Shown in pieces: positions 7,004-12,045 of a stretch of DNA of 12,045 bases. A program made the translations under genes and the position numbers. The notes beneath the pieces are model-generated. The model was not told where the DNA came from, did not search any database, and saw only the letters and a program-made list of their open reading frames with translations. How positions within the stretch are numbered: position 1 is the stretch's first letter; each line of letters starts with the position of its first letter. The DNA comes from Lactobacillus sp. (GTDB lineage: Bacteria > Bacillota > Bacilli > Lactobacillales > Lactobacillaceae). The stretch is from contig NZ_JAAVAU010000015.1 in assembly GCF_014803895.1 (NCBI RefSeq), forward strand, positions 5,227 to 17,271. The letters run 5' to 3'.

Positions 7004-8348
7004 TTAAGTCACTGTCCGTTGCATTTAGTGCTATCTTAAGCTGGTCTTGCTTTTCTTGATTGACTCTATCCAGTTCACTTTGTGGATCATCTACAATTGA
7101 CAGCACACTAAGAAGGGTTTCATCACTAACAATGCCTTTAAGACTTGCGGCAATTGATGCTTCATTTGACAAGTTAGCCGGAATGTTACGGGTAAATTTA
7201 AATTTTAGCTGACTCCAATCGTCTTCAGGTACTTCTACATTGGTGATAGGACTGAAAATAATTTTATAAAGCTTTTTAAGGGCTGATTTAAACTTACGTT
7301 CCTTATTCATGGCACGGTTTTCCATGTTCATAAGCTTGTATCTAATCGCTACCCCCGAAACATTGCCACCAAAAGCTTCATCACGTAAATCTGGAATACC
7401 GGTGTTTTGATGGATAGCATCAGTTAAGTGTTTAATCATGTGTTCTTCTAGGTTGTCACCATCTGGACGCTGTAGAAAGCCAATTTTGAGGTCTTTAGCG
7501 TCTGGACCTGCTGCATTAATAAAGCGATTTTGGCGCATTTTTGCTAGGTCCTTTTCATCGACCTTAGCCCCTAAAAGATACATATAACACTCTGCAATGT
7601 AGTTGATGTTATCCAGTTTTTGACTCAGTGTATCATCAAGCGCATCGATGAGGCTTAAAGTGCCTGCTCCATATAAGCTTTGGCGTTCTGTAGTCTCATA
7701 AAATTCTATTGCCGGCACTTGGTTATACACGTTGATACCATCTTTAAGATTGTTATTATCAAATTGATGATCATAAATTTCGCCGTTGATAACATCCACA
7801 ACATGGTTAGCATAGTAGACTGTAGCAAGTAGCATCCCTTCACTATTTTTGCCATACGTCACAAAGCAGATAGGCTTTTGACTCACTGTATTGTCATAAA
7901 CCATAAAGCTATGCGTAGGCTTAGCCACTGCTAAGCATGTGTTACCATCATCATCTTGATAAGCAAACAAATAGGAACGGCCATATACATCAACCTGCTT
8001 AGACAATTCGCTAAGCTTATCATAAATTGATGCTTCACCGTTCCATTTTTGTAGTGCATTGTTTGCACTATCATCATCAAGTGCAATTTTAGGCTCAATA
8101 CCTGTAAAAAAACCGTTGTAAGTATCTACTAAGTATTTTGGTACATTATCAACAATTTTTACTGGCTCACCATTTACGCCGTTAGGCTTGTTTAAAATGG
8201 CGTGTTTACCAACATAGTAATTCATATACTTGTGGTATTTTCTAGATAAAACTCTGTTTTTGTTAATGAAATCCATTACATCATAAGCTGTGAGTTCTTC
8301 ACCTTTAGGGTAAGTAAATACCCCGTTTTTCAAAACTTGGGTTTTCAT
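6993..8348 (-). CDS. Portal protein (SPP1 gp6-like)
   Basis: A 451-residue protein starting MKTQVLKNGVFTYPKGEELT, with AGGAGTAGGGG before the ATG and only 15 nt after the terminase stop. The early helix NKNRVLSRKYHKYMNYYVGKHAIL, the segment VDTYNGFFTGIEPKI, the ALDDTLSQKLDNINYIAECYMYL stretch and the NTGIPDLRDEAFGGNVSGVA segment, which precedes the long channel helix (MNMENRAMNKERKFKSALKKLYK), match the SPP1 gp6 portal family (Phage_prot_Gp6). The portal forms the dodecameric vertex through which terminase pumps DNA and to which the connector binds. Length is somewhat below SPP1 gp6 but normal for Lactobacillus phages. Gene order terminase, portal, MuF protein is the classic head start. Confidence 0.92.
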   Translation of the reverse strand: MKTQVLKNGVFTYPKGEELTAYDVMDFINKNRVLSRKYHKYMNYYVGKHAILNKPNGVNGEPVKIVDNVPKYLVDTYNGFFTGIEPKIALDDDSANNALQKWNGEASIYDKLSELSKQVDVYGRSYLFAYQDDDGNTCLAVAKPTHSFMVYDNTVSQKPICFVTYGKNSEGMLLATVYYANHVVDVINGEIYDHQFDNNNLKDGINVYNQVPAIEFYETTERQSLYGAGTLSLIDALDDTLSQKLDNINYIAECYMYLLGAKVDEKDLAKMRQNRFINAAGPDAKDLKIGFLQRPDGDNLEEHMIKHLTDAIHQNTGIPDLRDEAFGGNVSGVAIRYKLMNMENRAMNKERKFKSALKKLYKIIFSPITNVEVPEDDWSQLKFKFTRNIPANLSNEASIAASLKGIVSDETLLSVLSIVDDPQSELDRVNQEKQDQLKIALNATDSDLNGK

Positions 8349-8363
8349 TACCCCTACTCCTAT

Positions 8364-9590
8364 CTAAAATAAATCGTTACTCATAAATTCAATATTATCG
8401 TGTGAACGTTGATTGTAAACTGCATATCTAGTAGCGTCCATCACATCATCATTGCGTTTAAAAGGTTCACCAGTAATTGGATTCCATGTATACTGGTAAA
8501 TTTCATCTAGAAACAATCTAACACCCTGTTTAACGACTCTAAACTTATCACTAGTTATTTTCTTACCAACTGCTTCCACACCTGGCATTACAGCTTTTTT
8601 AGCATTTCTAGCATTCAGTCCTGCTTCTTGAAAAGTACCCACATACTCAGGTCGGGCACTATCACACCAGAAATTTATATCACCATACTGTTCTTGAAGT
8701 TCTAAAGCTCGGTTTTTCCACCAATCGATATACTTATGAATTTCGGTAATTTCTTTAATTAGGTAAGTAATCCCCGTGTGAGGGTCGTCACCTAAAAGCA
8801 CTATCGACCCATTGTGTCCTTCAGCGAATCCCCAGTCAACACCAGCATAATACATTAAATTTTCTGGAAGTTCGCTTTCATCTACCATCATAACAACCTT
8901 ATCAAAGTCGCTATATACCAAGCCTTCACCCATAGCCCATAAACCTAAGATATCACGATCATAAAAAACACCTTTCGGGGTTTGGGCTTTGAAAGACTGC
9001 ACATAATCCTGTGAAAGGACAGTATTATCGTCAATCGTAAAACTAAAAGTTTTGATACGGGCTTTAGGATCGTGATTATCAATGTAATCAACTTTTAGCC
9101 AGTGTTGAGGATTATCTGGGTTAGTATCACAAATAACTCTGCTTCCCTCTACACTACAGCGGGAAAGGATTTCTTGAAAAACTTCCTTCACTGCTAGGGA
9201 TGCTTCGTTTACATAAGCAAAATAAGCAGTCATACCACGAATAGAACTCATACCTTTCAAATTACCAGTATAGCTAGGTACAATATCCACACCCCATAGG
9301 CTGTAGTGACCGTGCCGGTCTGCTTTTAAACTAATGCCAAATTGATTTTCGATAGCTGCGATAACGTTGTTATAAATCGTGTTACTACTAAATCCAGCCA
9401 GAATTACTTGCGGGTGCGGGTCTTTATTCTTTTTGGCAAGTTTTGCCACCCGTCGCAGCTCAAGGAGGAAAATAAAGTTGTTAAGGTAAGTTTTACCGGA
9501 CCGCTTAGCACCAGCTAAAATCAACATCTTCCAATCATCGTGCAAATAACTATATAGTACGTCACTTTGCTTAGTCGTTAGAATACTCAT
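8364..9590 (-). CDS. terL: Terminase large subunit
   Basis: A 408-residue packaging motor/nuclease of the PBSX/SPP1-like family. The Walker A box is GAKRSGKT (27-34). The Walker B region is TAYFAYVNEA (121-130), with Glu129 as the likely catalytic acid. The C-terminal RNase H-like nuclease is marked by GVDWGFAEG (Asp252), FWCDSARPE (Asp310) and NDDVMDATRYA (Asp382, Asp386). The protein translocates DNA through the portal using ATP and makes the headful cuts. It overlaps the small subunit gene by 20 nt; the ATG at 9590 has only a weak ribosome binding site, so translation is probably coupled. Together with an SPP1-like portal and no HNH gene next to it, it suggests pac-type (headful) packaging, which is an inference. 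Confidence 0.95.
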   Translation of the reverse strand: MSILTTKQSDVLYSYLHDDWKMLILAGAKRSGKTYLNNFIFLLELRRVAKLAKKNKDPHPQVILAGFSSNTIYNNVIAAIENQFGISLKADRHGHYSLWGVDIVPSYTGNLKGMSSIRGMTAYFAYVNEASLAVKEVFQEILSRCSVEGSRVICDTNPDNPQHWLKVDYIDNHDPKARIKTFSFTIDDNTVLSQDYVQSFKAQTPKGVFYDRDILGLWAMGEGLVYSDFDKVVMMVDESELPENLMYYAGVDWGFAEGHNGSIVLLGDDPHTGITYLIKEITEIHKYIDWWKNRALELQEQYGDINFWCDSARPEYVGTFQEAGLNARNAKKAVMPGVEAVGKKITSDKFRVVKQGVRLFLDEIYQYTWNPITGEPFKRNDDVMDATRYAVYNQRSHDNIEFMSNDLF

Positions 9591-10095
9591 CGTTCACACT
9601 CTGTGTCACTTTATCAAGCAATTCATTAAGCTTAGCGTTATCATCACTGGTCAAAGCTTCCATAGCCTTCACTTTAGCACGCGTTAAAGCTGTTTCTGCT
9701 CTAATCTTATCTAGCTTAGCGGCAGCAATTGGATCAGTTGGGTATCTCTTAAGCAGTTCCTTAGCTGCACTTAATCTATCACTAGCTTTAACCGGAACAT
9801 TCGGTATTATTACTCCCCTCGGAGTAGTAACCGTTTCTGTTTCTTGCCCAGAAAAAACACGAGTTAAGTAAGCAAGTACTTCTTGGGCACTAGCTATCTT
9901 ATGTTCGCTTTCTTCGTTCATTCTGTCGTTGATATAAGCTTGAATTGAGGGCTTTTTTAGGGTTTTGTGTGCTTCCACACTTATGGATTGCTTACCCATG
10001 TTTTTTGTGGAGTAAGCCAAAGTATAAGCCTGTGTAGCATTGCCACTCTTTAAATATTCATCACAAAATTTTTGTTGTTTTGGTGTTAGTTTCAC
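9571..10095 (-). CDS. terS: Terminase small subunit
   Basis: A 174-residue protein read from a GTG at 10095 (first residues MKLTPKQQKFCDEYLKSGNA). GAGGTG lies at correct spacing upstream, and no ATG in this frame is near; an ATG at about 10100 is out of frame. The N-terminal helix-turn-helix (LTPKQQKFCDEYLKSGNATQ through VEAHKTLKKPSIQAYINDRM, about 3-60) is the DNA-recognition part typical of Terminase_2/PBSX-type small subunits. A middle oligomerisation part (KASDRLSAAKELLKRYP, 103-119) and a charged C-terminal helix for contact with TerL follow. It binds the packaging start site, commonly located inside or next to its own gene. It is the first gene after the promoter/terminator leader at 10096-10289. 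Confidence 0.92.
   Translation of the reverse strand: MKLTPKQQKFCDEYLKSGNATQAYTLAYSTKNMGKQSISVEAHKTLKKPSIQAYINDRMNEESEHKIASAQEVLAYLTRVFSGQETETVTTPRGVIIPNVPVKASDRLSAAKELLKRYPTDPIAAAKLDKIRAETALTRAKVKAMEALTSDDNAKLNELLDKVTQSVNDEYSND
9811..9826. repeat. Small hairpin inside terS
   Basis: TACTCC and GGAGTA form a 6-bp inverted repeat around the tetraloop CCTC, within the codons for TTPRGV of terS. Packaging start sites of headful phages often lie in terS, so this is a possible recognition element, but a hairpin this short can arise by chance. Confidence 0.3.
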
Positions 10096-10130
10096 ACATC
10101 ACTCACCTCTTTTACATACATGTAGGAATC

Positions 10131-10159
10131 AAAAAAAGCCGACATATTAATGCCGACTT
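10131..10159 (-). terminator. Rho-independent terminator upstream of terS
   Basis: On the minus strand AAGTCGGCAT pairs with ATGTCGGCTT over the loop TAAT: 10 bp including two G-U pairs, then seven T residues (10131-10137). On the plus strand the same bases appear as a direct repeat of GCCGAC and do not pair perfectly, so the terminator serves minus-strand transcripts. It lies between the activator gene and terS. Confidence 0.82.
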
Positions 10160-10160
10160 A

Positions 10161-10198
10161 GAAAAATGACTGTTTGAGGAATCGAACCCCAAACAGCC
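10161..10198 (-). other. Hairpin with a perfect tRNA T-loop (tRNA minihelix-like / tandem terminator)
   Basis: On the minus strand GGCTGTTTGGGG pairs with CCTCAAACAGTC in a 12-bp stem (two G-U pairs) closed by the 7-nt loop TTCGATT. The loop fits the tRNA consensus TTCRANN and is closed by G-C, as in position 53-61. Split as 7 + 5 bp, it equals an acceptor stem stacked on a T stem, followed by an A in the discriminator position. No D arm or anticodon arm is present, so this is not a normal tRNA. TTTTTC follows the stem, so it may also act as a terminator in tandem with the one at 10131-10159. Confidence 0.55.
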
Positions 10199-10236
10199 TA
10201 AGAAAGAGATTTTTTGTTATCCAAAAACTTCACATT

Positions 10237-10287
10237 ACTATAATACAACGTTTTTTACTCTCATTTCGGACATCTTAGGGACATCTT
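10237..10287 (-). promoter_or_regulatory. Candidate activator-dependent late promoter
   Basis: On the minus strand AAGATGTCC occurs twice in direct repeat, 11 bp apart (10279-10287 and 10268-10276), one helical turn. About 22 nt downstream is a -10-like TATTAT (10240-10245; TATAGT overlaps at 10237-10242). There is no good -35 box, as expected for a promoter that needs an activator bound near -35 to -57. The gene just upstream encodes an ArpU/RinA-like regulator, the natural candidate to bind here and turn on the packaging and structural genes. Site and spacing are seen; the binding is inferred. Confidence 0.55.
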
Positions 10288-10289
10288 TT

Positions 10290-10697
10290 TTAATAAAAGC
10301 CCATTGCATCTGCAATTTTACCGAAAAATGCTGTTCTTTTGCGTCTGCATTGCCTTTCACTAAGGTTCACCGCTTTTGCCACTCCGTCCATTGTCAAATC
10401 GCCTTTTATATAAAGTCGTTCAATGATTTCATGAGTTTCATCATCACAGCGATTGAGAAAAAAACTAACTGTTTGTCTACTTTCTTTTAAGAAATTAAGG
10501 CTTGCATCATCAGCTAAGGTAACCGCCATATTTTCAACGCCTCGGTCTACTTTACTCCCTTTACCTCCGCCAACATTTTCATCAACACTAGAAATAGGTG
10601 GACGCATAATTGCACGCTCACGAGCATCAATATAGCCTGGAACTCGGTTATACTCTTGCAAGATATGTCTTACATAATTAAAAACTTCTTTTTTCAT
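10290..10697 (-). CDS. ArpU/RinA-like phage late transcription regulator
   Basis: A 135-residue protein starting MKKEVFNYVRHILQEYNRVP, overlapping the nuclease stop by 4 nt (ATGA) with AAGGGTGA as ribosome binding site. The N-terminal helix, the PPISSVDENVGGGKGSKVDRG linker and the C-terminal helix-turn-helix GDLTMDGVAKAVNLSERQCRRKRTAFFGKIADAM (99-132, like sigma-70 region 4) match the ArpU/RinA/DUF722-type regulators of Gram-positive phages. In staphylococcal phages RinA activates the operon beginning with the terminase, and here the gene sits immediately before terS, separated only by the promoter-like repeats. It is most likely a late activator; the DNA target is an inference. The exact subfamily among ArpU, RinA and DUF722 is uncertain. 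Confidence 0.85.
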   Translation of the reverse strand: MKKEVFNYVRHILQEYNRVPGYIDARERAIMRPPISSVDENVGGGKGSKVDRGVENMAVTLADDASLNFLKESRQTVSFFLNRCDDETHEIIERLYIKGDLTMDGVAKAVNLSERQCRRKRTAFFGKIADAMGFY

Positions 10698-11059
10698 TCA
10701 TGCTCACCCTTATAATCTGGAAAACCAAAACCAACTAACTTATTTTTAACAATCTTTAATGCGTCATCTGTGCTTCTAGCAATGCCGTGGATAATGTGGT
10801 GCCTCGTCAACATTTTGTGAAAGCTTATCTGATCTGGTCGTATCCGTCCTCCTGGTCGCTTTACTTCAATAAAAAAAGCTTTACCATCTGACCAACGAAA
10901 ACCACTTAAGTCAAAGTACCCATTTGGCACACCTGTTGTGACCCAGCGCTTATCAATTGTGTACCATTTGCCCACATTTATGCGAAAGACTGTGCAACTG
11001 CTAGTAGATAAAGCAATTTGGATTTTTGATTGAATATCATGTTCGCTTTCAGTCATCAT
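10694..11059 (-). CDS. VRR-NUC domain nuclease
   Basis: About 121 residues from the ATG at 11059 (MMTESEHDIQSKIQIALSTS). The frame is open to an ATG at 11077, but TTGGAG lies 6-9 nt before the paired ATGs at 11059/11056, which decides for the shorter form. The PD-(D/E)XK core is visible: GYFDLSGF (Asp about 50), FFIEVKRPGGRIRPDQ (Glu65, Lys67, Gln77 in this numbering) and a closing helix KMLTRHHIIHGIARSTDDAL. This is the compact phage VRR-NUC family. Such nucleases are thought to act on branched or damaged DNA; phages often keep one between replication and packaging genes, where Holliday junction or branch resolution before packaging would make sense. The substrate is not known. Start of the operon's third gene. 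Confidence 0.87.
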   Translation of the reverse strand: MMTESEHDIQSKIQIALSTSSCTVFRINVGKWYTIDKRWVTTGVPNGYFDLSGFRWSDGKAFFIEVKRPGGRIRPDQISFHKMLTRHHIIHGIARSTDDALKIVKNKLVGFGFPDYKGEHE

Positions 11060-11079
11060 TAACATCTCCAAATGCATGG

Positions 11080-11364
11080 TTAAAACTTCACATCGTCATA
11101 AGTTGCGCTGCACCATGGGCAAAAACTTGGAATTTCTTTTTCAAGCAATGAAAAATCTTTATTACAGCAGGCGCAATGGTAAAATCCTTGCAAATAAGCA
11201 ACGGATACATTAAAGAAGTCTGCTAATGCTTGCCACGTTTCTGACTTAGGAATTCGTTTTTCATTTTCGTATCGACTTAGTGTGTTATCACGCATTTTTA
11301 AGGCTTCACCAAGCGCTTTTAAGGTAAGATTTTCTTTTTTTCGTAATTCTTTTATTCGATTCAT
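11080..11364 (-). CDS. XRE-family HTH protein with C-terminal zinc ribbon
   Basis: A 94-residue protein starting MNRIKELRKKENLTLKALGE, with AGGGAG 7 nt before the ATG and only 2 nt after the preceding stop. Residues 4-58 form a Cro/CI-type helix-turn-helix (LTLKALGEALKMRDNTLSRYENEKRIPKSETWQALADFFNVS), including the YENEKRIP recognition turn. Residues 63-87 carry two CxxC pairs (C64-A-C-C67 and C82-P-W-C85), a small zinc ribbon. It is a DNA-binding regulator whose target is unknown; the GTGAY motif array upstream of this operon is one candidate. There is no peptidase or dimerisation domain like that of CI, so it is not a typical lysogeny repressor. The fusion of HTH and zinc ribbon in so short a protein is notable. 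Confidence 0.85.
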   Translation of the reverse strand: MNRIKELRKKENLTLKALGEALKMRDNTLSRYENEKRIPKSETWQALADFFNVSVAYLQGFYHCACCNKDFSLLEKEIPSFCPWCSATYDDVKF

Positions 11365-11366
11365 CC

Positions 11367-11675
11367 CTAAGCTCCCTCGTAATACTCAATTAAAGCTTGC
11401 TCAATGACTTTGCCCACGCTACTTAAGTGCTGCTTAGATACATCAGCCAAAATGTAGTTCATTACTCGTTTAGGGATATGAATAGTTGGCTTTATCTTAT
11501 ACACGCTCGTTTCGTCACTATGACCAGCAAAACGCAACTTCCCTTTTACTTCGCCATCACCTGCGATTAATAAATCCAAATCCATTGCTTCCACACTTAG
11601 AGATTGAAGTGGTGTGGAATTTAAAATCGTTTTCTTAAGTTCATATTTAAGTTTTTCATTGTCTTTAACGTCCAT
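11367..11675 (-). CDS. Small protein with RHH-like C-terminus, function unknown
   Basis: A protein of 102 residues from the ATG at 11675 (MDVKDNEKLKYELKKTILNS). AGGAGG lies 10 nt upstream, which favours this start over the in-frame ATG at 11705 (adding MKCHIGGIPI). I do not recognise a named family. The N-terminal half is charged, with the strand pattern SVEAMDLDLLIAGDGEVKGKLRFAG. The C-terminal part (KPTIHIPKRVMNYILADVSK then a helix ending VIEQALIEYYEG) looks like a ribbon-helix-helix: one strand with alternating residues, then two helices. It is the first gene after the motif array and overlaps its last GTGAC box (11694-11700) in the leader. That makes self-regulation or replication control possible, but only as inference. 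Confidence 0.7.
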   Translation of the reverse strand: MDVKDNEKLKYELKKTILNSTPLQSLSVEAMDLDLLIAGDGEVKGKLRFAGHSDETSVYKIKPTIHIPKRVMNYILADVSKQHLSSVGKVIEQALIEYYEGA

Positions 11676-11693
11676 AATTGGTATACCTCCTAT

Positions 11694-11834
11694 GTGACAC
11701 TTCATAAGTCTTACAATCTGTTGGCATGTGACGGAATGTGTGACACTATTGTGACATTTTGTGATGCTATTTGTGACACTTTCCTTTCTTACTCTCCCAA
11801 CGGTTTAATCTAACTTTTATACCATTTGTGATAC
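11694..11834 (+). repeat. Left array of TGTGAC/TGTGAT motifs
   Basis: GTGAC or GTGAT occurs at 11694, 11728, 11740, 11751, 11761, 11773 and 11828, usually preceded by T and followed by AC, AT or GC. The five from 11728 to 11773 are spaced 12, 11, 10 and 12 bp, about one helical turn, so a protein binding them would lie along one face of the DNA. Confidence 0.75.
11816..11824 (-). promoter_or_regulatory. Extended -10 promoter candidate for the small operon
   Basis: On the minus strand TGGTATAAA fits an extended -10 element (TGN followed by TATAAA). No -35 box of quality is seen 17 nt upstream. Transcription would start near 11808, placing the GTGAC boxes at 11694-11779 in the untranslated leader of the gene starting at 11675, a position where bound protein could block it. 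Confidence 0.4.
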
Positions 11835-11931
11835 TTTTCTTTTAATAAATATATAAATAAAAAGAAAAAAAGAGTATATAGAGAGGTAGATTTAAAAAAA
11901 GAAGTGTCATTACGTATGTTATTAATGGCTC

Positions 11932-11953
11932 AAATACTGTTATATCAGTATTT
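11932..11953. repeat. AT-rich inverted repeat
   Basis: AAATACTG and CAGTATTT form a perfect 8-bp inverted repeat with a 6-nt loop (TTATAT). On the plus strand it runs into a T stretch, on the minus strand not. It is a weak terminator at best and may instead be part of the origin-like block. Confidence 0.45.
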
Positions 11954-11963
11954 TTAAGTATTA

Positions 11964-12010
11964 CACTAACCATCACATTCTTGTCACTAACCATCACATT
12001 CTTGTCACTA
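11964..12010. repeat. Tandem 21-bp repeat carrying inverted GTGAY motifs (right array)
   Basis: Two perfect 21-bp copies (11964-11984 and 11985-12005) of a unit beginning CACTAACCATCACATTC are followed by the first five bases of a third. Each copy holds one ATCAC, the reverse complement of GTGAT; the GTCAC motifs, reverse complements of GTGAC, straddle the copy boundaries. The motif starts at 11972, 11983, 11993 and 12004 are spaced 11, 10 and 11 bp. The partial third copy contains the stop codon of the preceding gene. Confidence 0.85.
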
Positions 12011-12043
12011 TTTAATCCATGGAGCTTTTGGATAGTCTACATG
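12008..12043 (-). CDS. C-terminal end of an upstream gene, partial
   Basis: On the minus strand one frame is open from the window edge and reads HVDYPKAPWIK before TAG at 12008-12010; the two other frames stop earlier, inside the last 40 bases. Only eleven codons are visible, too few to name the protein. From phage gene order a replication protein (helicase, primase or similar) would be expected here. The stop codon lies inside the start of the repeat array. Confidence 0.45.
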   Translation of the reverse strand, partial: HVDYPKAPWIK

Positions 12044-12045
12044 AA

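Larger units (their letters stand above)
10096..10289 (-). other. Late leader region between the activator gene and terS
   Basis: This gap contains, in minus-strand order, the tandem repeats and -10-like box (10237-10287), a weak T/A-rich hairpin (10211-10227), the T-loop hairpin (10161-10198), the terminator (10131-10159) and the terS ribosome binding site. Both hairpins lie downstream of the predicted start point (about 10232), within a leader of roughly 135 nt. Confidence 0.6.
11676..12007. other. Non-coding block: candidate phage replication origin or multi-site operator
   Basis: No gene is supported here. The block holds a left array of TGTGAY motifs read on the plus strand, an AT-rich core (about 11835-11900, only about ten G or C in 66 bases), a right array in the opposite orientation made of a 21-bp tandem repeat, an AT-rich 8-bp hairpin and one extended -10 promoter candidate. 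Iterons around an AT-rich segment are the usual form of initiator-dependent origins; a multi-copy operator would look similar. Confidence 0.5.

Noticed and set aside
10131..10198. Phage attachment site made from a tRNA 3' end
   Set aside because: The site lies in the middle of the late region, between regulator and terminase, with no integrase nearby; attachment sites belong at prophage ends or next to the integrase gene.
10161..10270. A complete tRNA gene on the minus strand ending at the T-loop hairpin
   Set aside because: The acceptor 3' half pairs directly with the bases flanking the T stem, and no D arm, anticodon arm or 5' acceptor strand is found in the 90 bases upstream; no CCA is encoded.
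11964..12010. CRISPR array
   Set aside because: The 21-bp units are directly adjacent with no spacers between them, and only two full copies exist.

Overview
The window reads as part of a temperate or remnant Siphoviridae-type phage genome (prophage) from a low-GC Gram-positive host. The protein flavour (SPP1/Sfi11-like head genes, a YjcQ-family protein, an ArpU/RinA-like late activator) fits Lactobacillus best; this is inferred from family resemblance, not from a search. Every supportable gene is on the minus strand, so transcription runs from right (12045) to left (1). The window is cut at both ends: a replication-side gene ends at about 12008 and the tail assembly chaperone fusion runs off at position 1.

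Right edge (10290-12045), early-to-late switch: the last codons of an upstream gene; a 330-bp non-coding block with two oppositely oriented, helically phased arrays of GTGAC/GTGAT motifs around an AT-rich core (a candidate replication origin or multi-site operator); then a tight operon of a small RHH-like protein, an XRE repressor-like protein with a C-terminal zinc ribbon, a VRR-NUC nuclease and an ArpU/RinA-type activator. Between the activator and the terminase (10096-10289) lie tandem 11-bp-spaced repeats with a -10-like box (candidate activator-dependent late promoter), a 12-bp hairpin with a perfect tRNA T-loop, and an intrinsic terminator.

Middle (4340-10095), packaging and head: small and large terminase subunits, SPP1-like portal, and a MuF-type minor head protein that is twice the usual length because of a C-terminal toxin-like domain. 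Directly behind it are an unrecognised 134-residue protein (immunity candidate), a frameshifted YjcQ-family gene and a terminator. These read as an AT-rich cargo cassette in the head operon.

Left (1-4219), capsid and tail: scaffold, major capsid protein, two head-tail connector/stopper proteins, HK97 gp10-like protein, tail terminator (DUF3168), major tail tube protein and tail assembly chaperone. The chaperone ends in a canonical A AAA AAC slippery heptamer, followed in the -1 frame by a long open frame with no good start of its own, so a GpG/GpGT-type frameshift fusion is strongly indicated.

The genes form a complete order for DNA packaging, procapsid assembly, connector and tail tube. The most unusual parts are the MuF toxin-like tail with its neighbours, the motif array at the right edge, and the T-loop minihelix hairpin in the late leader.
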